From the NCBI GenBank assembly GCA_905187655.1, contig CAJJIV010000037.1:1-8735 (forward strand): a stretch of 8,735 nucleotides of DNA, read 5' to 3'. The position numbers and the translations under genes are program-made. The notes under the pieces were generated by a model. That model was not told the origin of the DNA. It saw only the letters and a list, made by a program, of their open reading frames with translations, and did no database searches. Position 1 is the first letter of the stretch; each line of letters starts with the position of its first letter. Of this stretch, positions 4,961-8,735 are shown piece after piece. This DNA comes from an uncultured Eubacteriales bacterium (GTDB lineage Bacteria > Bacillota > Clostridia > Christensenellales > UBA1242).

Positions 4961-6199
4961 TTATAGCTGTTTGATAACTTTATCTTTAAATATGCAAAAA
5001 TGAGTAAAGCCGTTATTTTTAAGAGTTTGCAATTGAAAGTTTAAATTCTTTTTTATTGCAATTGCCGAAGTTGGCATTTTGTCTTTAATCTCTTCAACAA
5101 ATCTTAATACTTCAGCAAAATTGTCTTCTGGCTTATATAAACAAGCTAGCATAGTATTTTTAGAAATTGCATTGCCTTTTTCTGCAATTAACATACAGGT
5201 CGGTTCAAAGCCAAGCCCAAGGCCAACTGCTGGCAAACTTTTGCCTGTCATTTTTTCAATCATATTATCATATCTTCCACCACCAGCACAAGCACCGCCA
5301 AAACCTGGCATATAAAACTCATACACAGCACCTGTATAATAACCTTGACCCCTTACAATAGAAACATCATAAACAACCTTATATTCACCTGCAGAAAGAT
5401 TGTTAACTACCCTTATTATTTCTTTGATAGAAGAAACAACTTCTGGCCTTACGTTATAATTATTAAGGGCTTCCATTCCGTTGTTAGAAATATCGGCCAA
5501 AATATTTTTAAGCTTGTTAACAATTTCAACTGCATAACCACGAGTTTTAAGTTCTTCAGTTACACCATCTATCCCAATTTTATCTAGTTTATCAAGAACG
5601 ATGCAGACATCTTTTTCATCTTCAGGTTTAAAACCTGAATACTTTGTTAAATCAGATAATATTCTTCGATCGTTAATTTTGCAAACAAAATCGCTAAAAC
5701 CAAGGTTACAAAAAGTTTTTGCAGTAGTATTAATTATATCTATTTCTGCATTAGTACTTGGGTCGCCCAAAATGTCTATATCACACTGAATAAATTGTCG
5801 GCTCCTGCCCCTTTGAGGTCGGTCGGCTCTAAATGAATAATCAACTTGTATACTTTTAAACGGGCAAGGCAGACTATTCATATTTTTGCTGTAATATCTT
5901 ACAAGTGGCACCGTTAAGTCGTACCTAAGACCAATGTCTACAATGTCTTTTTCAGTTAAATTTGGTTTTGACAAATCTAACTTCTCTCCACGTTTTAAAA
6001 TCTTAAAAATTAATTTAACATTGTCTCCGCCATCGCTAGACAGCAAATTGTCTATATCTTCTAAAACCGGGGTAGAAATTTGCATAAAACCATAACTTTT
6101 ATAGGTTCTTAGTATTTCTGCCCTAACTCTTTCTCTTACAAGCATCTCCTTAGGGGAATAATCACTTGTACCCCTAACAGGCTCTAAACTTTTTTTCAT
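4961..6199 (-). CDS. hisS: Histidyl-tRNA synthetase with altered motif 3
   Basis: This 412-residue class II synthetase charges tRNA-His. Seen: RGTSDYSP (9-16), LIFKILKRGEKLDL (63-76), RYDLTVPLVRY (92-102), motif 2 region with FRADRPQRGRSRQF (123-136) and QCDIDILG (138-145), the His-specific IVRGQGYYTG (281-290; R283 matches the essential His-binding arginine) and GGGRYD (306-311). The short C-terminal domain (about 340-412) matches the compact form in Lachnospiraceae-type HisRS. Two departures stand out. Motif 3, normally GF-x-IGFERI, reads GLGLGFEPTC (326-335), so the ATP-binding arginine is proline; and the motif 2 loop has GRS where GRY is usual. It is the last gene of the operon, 30 bases after the DAC-domain gene, with AGGAGA five bases before the ATG. 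It may be the working HisRS of this lineage or a paralogue with a changed role. Confidence 0.88.
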   Translation of the reverse strand: MKKSLEPVRGTSDYSPKEMLVRERVRAEILRTYKSYGFMQISTPVLEDIDNLLSSDGGDNVKLIFKILKRGEKLDLSKPNLTEKDIVDIGLRYDLTVPLVRYYSKNMNSLPCPFKSIQVDYSFRADRPQRGRSRQFIQCDIDILGDPSTNAEIDIINTTAKTFCNLGFSDFVCKINDRRILSDLTKYSGFKPEDEKDVCIVLDKLDKIGIDGVTEELKTRGYAVEIVNKLKNILADISNNGMEALNNYNVRPEVVSSIKEIIRVVNNLSAGEYKVVYDVSIVRGQGYYTGAVYEFYMPGFGGACAGGGRYDNMIEKMTGKSLPAVGLGLGFEPTCMLIAEKGNAISKNTMLACLYKPEDNFAEVLRFVEEIKDKMPTSAIAIKKNLNFQLQTLKNNGFTHFCIFKDKVIKQL

Positions 6200-6229
6200 T
6201 ATATTCTCCTTATTTTACCAAGCACGATA

Positions 6230-7579
6230 TTAACCTAACATAAATACCGGCACACTTCTTAGTTTATGTCTATCCATTTTGTAACCTTGAATTTGGCCAT
6301 CTGCCGAAATTTTAATGGATACTCCATACTTAGCTAGTGTTTTACTTGCGGCAAGTCTTCCACCGCTAAACCCACCAGACTCAATCAAAATTATTGCACC
6401 AACCGCAATAATTTCACCTTCGTTATTTATTACAGTTGCTCCATCTATACTTAATAGTTCTTGCCGTAGTTTTCGGCTAAGTTCAAAAAATCTTCTGCCA
6501 TTAATAACACTTCGTAAATTCACGGTTTTTGCACATCTAGGTTTTTGCAAGAAATCATGATACGAAAGCTCTTGTGGCTGTTCATTGGGATTAAGCGTAA
6601 AAAACGACTGTTCTTTTAATTGTTCTTGTTTAAGTGTATAATATTTTTCAATTAAAATGTCACTTTCATCAATATGTTTAATTACATTTTCTTCTTGATC
6701 TTTGTCTAGGTGAACAACACAACCACCTGTCCTTGCATAAGAAACATCTAGTGCAGATAAATAAATAGACTTACTTGTACTGTCAGCAACCTCACTGCTT
6801 TTGTCTGCAATACGGTCTATTATTTCTTCATGGCTATATCGTGTCCAAAGGCCACATTTTTTAGCAAAAACCAAATTACGTTCGTGAAATAACAGTATAT
6901 CTCCTGTTTTGGCAAGGCTAACACCAACTCTGCTTCCTGATGAAATTGCCGCCATATTTACATAATCAAATGGTGCATTAAGATTTTGGTCTTTTGCGGT
7001 TGGAATAGTAATAAAATTTAACAAGTATCCATCGGAAGAAATTTTAAGACAAGTATGCATTCCATCTGCAACTACCGCTCCAAAGTTTTCACTTAAAATT
7101 TTTGTAATGTGCATATTAGGATTAATGCCTGCCGGAGCCTTAATGTTACAAACTAAAAAACCAAACAATGCTCTTTGACCTTCATAGGTCCTGTTACCCC
7201 ACTTGGTCATTTCAGAAACAATAGTCAAAATTGTTTCATAAGAGGTTTCAGATATACTTCGGCAAATTGCCTTTTCAATAATATGCTGTTGTAAAACGGG
7301 CATATATGTAGGTCCAAGTGCATCATCATTATAAATGGTTAATAGTTCACTAATAATTGACTTAACAAGGTTGACTTCAAACTTTTTAAAAGGCTGTGTT
7401 CGCTTTATTACAAATCTATATTCATCAGTTTTATGTAATTTTAAAAGTAAACTTCCGCCAACACCCATAGCAACTAATGCATCTCTTGGCGAAGATTCTT
7501 CTTCCCCAACTATTTCCGAACCGGTAAATATGCTTAACACATTTGTTTTTAAAAATTCAATAAATTGCCCTTTATCCAT
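6230..7579 (-). CDS. Diadenylate-cyclase (DisA_N) domain protein with N-terminal sensor-like region
   Basis: The protein has 449 residues from the chosen ATG. The C-terminal 170 or so residues have the order of a DAC domain: a hydrophobic strand ARTGGCVVHL (282-291), the helix region before the active site, IDGATVINNEGEIIAVGAI (378-396) containing the DGA motif, and GGRLAASKTLAKYG (406-419) where classical enzymes carry GTRHRAA. So DGA is kept but RHR is not. Genuine DAC enzymes join two ATP into cyclic di-AMP; activity here is uncertain. The N-terminal 260 residues, with GDILLFHERNLVFAKKCGLW (226-245), resemble the putative sensor domains (DACNV type) that precede DisA_N in some bacteria; that match is from memory. 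No membrane helices. It lies between the nucleoside hydrolase and hisS genes. The start is the ATG after GGGGG; the upstream TTG (7586-7588) sits only 2 bases from that site. Confidence 0.7.
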   Translation of the reverse strand: MDKGQFIEFLKTNVLSIFTGSEIVGEEESSPRDALVAMGVGGSLLLKLHKTDEYRFVIKRTQPFKKFEVNLVKSIISELLTIYNDDALGPTYMPVLQQHIIEKAICRSISETSYETILTIVSEMTKWGNRTYEGQRALFGFLVCNIKAPAGINPNMHITKILSENFGAVVADGMHTCLKISSDGYLLNFITIPTAKDQNLNAPFDYVNMAAISSGSRVGVSLAKTGDILLFHERNLVFAKKCGLWTRYSHEEIIDRIADKSSEVADSTSKSIYLSALDVSYARTGGCVVHLDKDQEENVIKHIDESDILIEKYYTLKQEQLKEQSFFTLNPNEQPQELSYHDFLQKPRCAKTVNLRSVINGRRFFELSRKLRQELLSIDGATVINNEGEIIAVGAIILIESGGFSGGRLAASKTLAKYGVSIKISADGQIQGYKMDRHKLRSVPVFMLG

Positions 7580-7590
7580 AAATAGCAATT

Positions 7591-7595
7591 CCCCC
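7591..7595 (-). promoter_or_regulatory. Ribosome binding site that decides the DAC-domain start
   Basis: On the minus strand, TAGGGGGAA precedes the gene. The G5 core is 11 bases from the ATG at 7577-7579 and only 2 bases from the in-frame TTG at 7586-7588, so the ATG is preferred and the protein is 449 rather than 452 residues. Confidence 0.6.
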
Positions 7596-7608
7596 TAGTA
7601 ATATATTT

Positions 7609-8523
7609 TTATGGCATTCTTTTTAAAGTTTTAAAATATAGCTTTTTAAACTTTTTTAAGTTCACTTGTTTTGCCACCTTGCAATTTGGCTCATTTGAAT
7701 CAAAGTTAAATTTTAATATGCCAGCATCAACCCTTTTATCAAACTCTACATAGCAGTTACAATTAAACACCGAGTAGATTTCTGGATTAGAAACAAAATA
7801 CACCGCACAAAGATCATGCGTCGCAATGCCGTTTTTAACATGACGATCGTGATATGACCTAAATAGTTCTTCAAACATTGCTCCAGTTGAATTAGTTGTT
7901 TTAGTTTTAAATACATCTTGCCAATCTAAAAATGCATCATGCCCCAAGTTGCTTGGCACAATACAAAGGTCTATGCCAGAATTTTGCAAAACCTTAAATG
8001 CTTCTGGGTCGTGTGCAACATTAAAACTTGTGTATGGTAACTCATCTTTGTCAAGAGTTTCAATCAGTCCACCGCTAAAAACTATTCGTTCAATTTTGTT
8101 TTTATCTTCTGGATATAATTTAATTAGCTCAGCAAAATTTGTTGCAGGGCCAAGTGCTATTAAAGTAATTTTTTCAGATTCTTCACTTAAAATTAAGTGG
8201 ATTGCTTCTACCGCAGATAACTTAAGCGCTCTTATTCTTAGTTTATCAAAGTCATAATCTCCAAGCCCAGTCTTTCCGTGAACCTGAAGCGATAGAGAGT
8301 GTTTAGATAAACTCTCTCCCCTACCTTTTGCTACGCCAATGCAACCTTTATTAATAAATTGCAGAATGTTTAATGTGTTTTTTGTAACATTTTCAACCGA
8401 AGTGTTTCCACCACCAGTTGCAATAAGTTTTACATCAAGATTTGGTAAATATGAAGCAAAAGCAAGTGCAACAGCATCATCGGTTCCAGTATCGACATCT
8501 AAAATTACAGGAATTGTTTTCAT
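7609..8523 (-). CDS. Inosine-uridine-type nucleoside hydrolase
   Basis: This 304-residue protein of the IUNH family hydrolyses the N-glycosidic bond of ribonucleosides to free base plus ribose. The calcium-binding cluster DVDTGTDDA (9-17) has the essential D11, D15 and D16. Also present are GGGNTSVENVTKN (37-49), the HGKTGLGD loop (82-89), ALGPATNFA (123-131), FSGG (149-152), FNVAHDPEAF (167-176; N168 and D172 near the sugar) and THDLCAV (235-241; H236 for leaving-group activation, D237 for calcium). All catalytic positions look intact and the length is normal. Base preference (purine, pyrimidine or broad) cannot be read. It is the first gene of the apparent three-gene operon; the DAC-domain gene starts 29 bases after its stop. 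A weak GGTGA precedes the ATG by 3 bases, and no convincing promoter is visible between it and the integrase terminator. Confidence 0.92.
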   Translation of the reverse strand: MKTIPVILDVDTGTDDAVALAFASYLPNLDVKLIATGGGNTSVENVTKNTLNILQFINKGCIGVAKGRGESLSKHSLSLQVHGKTGLGDYDFDKLRIRALKLSAVEAIHLILSEESEKITLIALGPATNFAELIKLYPEDKNKIERIVFSGGLIETLDKDELPYTSFNVAHDPEAFKVLQNSGIDLCIVPSNLGHDAFLDWQDVFKTKTTNSTGAMFEELFRSYHDRHVKNGIATHDLCAVYFVSNPEIYSVFNCNCYVEFDKRVDAGILKFNFDSNEPNCKVAKQVNLKKFKKLYFKTLKRMP

Positions 8524-8570
8524 ATTTCACCAGCCTACTAAATACTTACAATTAGTTTAATATATTTAAT

Positions 8571-8603
8571 AAAAAAAGTATCCTCCATAGTGATAATGGA
8601 GGA
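8571..8603 (-). terminator. Intrinsic terminator of the right-edge gene
   Basis: On the minus strand, TCCTCCAT (8596-8603) pairs perfectly with ATGGAGGA (8581-8588) around a 7-base loop, followed by TAC and seven T (8571-8577). It lies 22 bases after the TAG stop of the partial integrase-like gene and 47 bases upstream of the nucleoside hydrolase start, so it insulates the operon from the neighbouring element. Confidence 0.8.
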
Positions 8604-8625
8604 ATGACGAAGAAATCATGCGTCA

Positions 8626-8735
8626 CTACGTCATATTTAGTGCGTTCCTGCCCCTCATGGACACCTGATGGGAGAAAATTCGGTTCATCTCCCGGCGCTT
8701 TCGGGTCAGGTCAGAGTGCACATAGCGCTGCAAGG
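8626..8735 (-). CDS. C-terminal end of a probable tyrosine recombinase/integrase (partial)
   Basis: Only the last 35 codons and the TAG stop are inside the window; the gene continues past 8735. The tail begins LQRYVHSDLTRKRREM, which fits the end of phage- and conjugative-element-type tyrosine recombinases, where a catalytic Tyr in a Y-x-H context is followed by a charged helix rich in Lys, Arg and Met. The other two minus frames are closed quickly by TGA. Base use is unlike every neighbour: bases 8641-8735 are about 58% GC and roughly three quarters of third codon positions are G or C, against A/T-ending codons elsewhere. The gene is followed by its own terminator. Identification from 35 residues is tentative; the signature His-x-x-Arg box needed for proof lies outside the window. 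Confidence 0.6.
   Translation of the reverse strand, partial: LQRYVHSDLTRKRREMNRIFSHQVSMRGRNALNMT

Noticed and set aside
6200..6229. T-box leader controlling hisS
   Set aside because: Only 30 bases separate hisS from the upstream gene, and no specifier stem or T-box sequence is present there or upstream of the operon.
7580..7588. Longer DAC-domain start at TTG 7588
   Set aside because: The ribosome site lies only two bases upstream; the ATG at 7579 has workable spacing.
8604..8735. Structured RNA or riboswitch leader (high GC, several short stems such as ACCTGA/TCAGGT and GGGAGA/TCTCCC, and a GGTCAGGTC stretch recalling SRP RNA)
   Set aside because: The SRP tetraloop and GGAAGGAAGCAGC core are absent, no riboswitch consensus I know fits, and the minus strand reads as an open, protein-like integrase tail ending just before a terminator.
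8604..8735. Open plus-strand frame starting at ATG 8604 with GGAGGA upstream
   Set aside because: The ribosome site touches the ATG with no spacing, the translated residues look random, and the opposite strand gives a recognisable protein end with its own terminator.

Overview
The window reads as a low-GC Firmicute, most likely an anaerobic gut-type Clostridia member. The evidence is a strongly AT-rich chromosome with A/T-ending codons, AGGAGG-type ribosome binding sites, consensus TTGACA/TATAAT promoters, a histidyl-tRNA synthetase of the form seen in Lachnospiraceae-like Clostridia (RYDLTVP and RPQRGR motifs), DegV, and a small ferredoxin-thioredoxin-reductase-like protein. Ten complete genes are present. 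Eight end in TAA, two in TAG and none in TGA; Trp is coded by TGG.

Left block (174-1399, minus strand): a compact operon of a membrane-anchored XRE-type regulator, a thioredoxin and an FTR-catalytic-subunit-like iron-sulfur protein. The genes are 0 and 8 bases apart. The regulator's promoter places transcription start on the A of its ATG, so it appears leaderless. A 17-bp palindrome and a related half-site inside the promoter spacer look like its operator. Together this suggests a self-controlled thiol-redox module.

Divergent block (1591-3159, plus strand): a DegV/FakB-type fatty-acid-binding protein directly abutted by an SGNH/GDSL hydrolase. This pair could release and carry an acyl group. 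A bidirectional terminator separates it from an orphan DapB-fold dehydrogenase resembling 2,4-diaminopentanoate dehydrogenase (3197-4255, minus). That gene shares a divergent promoter region with an unrecognised 135-residue protein (4476-4883, plus) driven by an ideal extended -10 promoter.

Right block (4961-8523, minus strand): an inferred operon of a nucleoside hydrolase, a diadenylate-cyclase-domain (DisA_N-like) protein with an altered second catalytic motif, and a histidyl-tRNA synthetase that has lost the class II motif 3 arginine. It ends at a perfect 38-bp palindromic terminator. The mix of nucleoside cleavage, a divergent nucleotide-cyclase fold and an unusual aminoacyl-tRNA synthetase is the least ordinary part of the window.

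Right edge (8571-8735): base composition jumps to about 58% GC. The minus strand carries the last 35 codons of a gene that looks like a tyrosine recombinase/integrase (RYVH catalytic tyrosine motif), followed by its own terminator. This suggests that the edge of an integrated mobile element lies here, with the element extending beyond the window.
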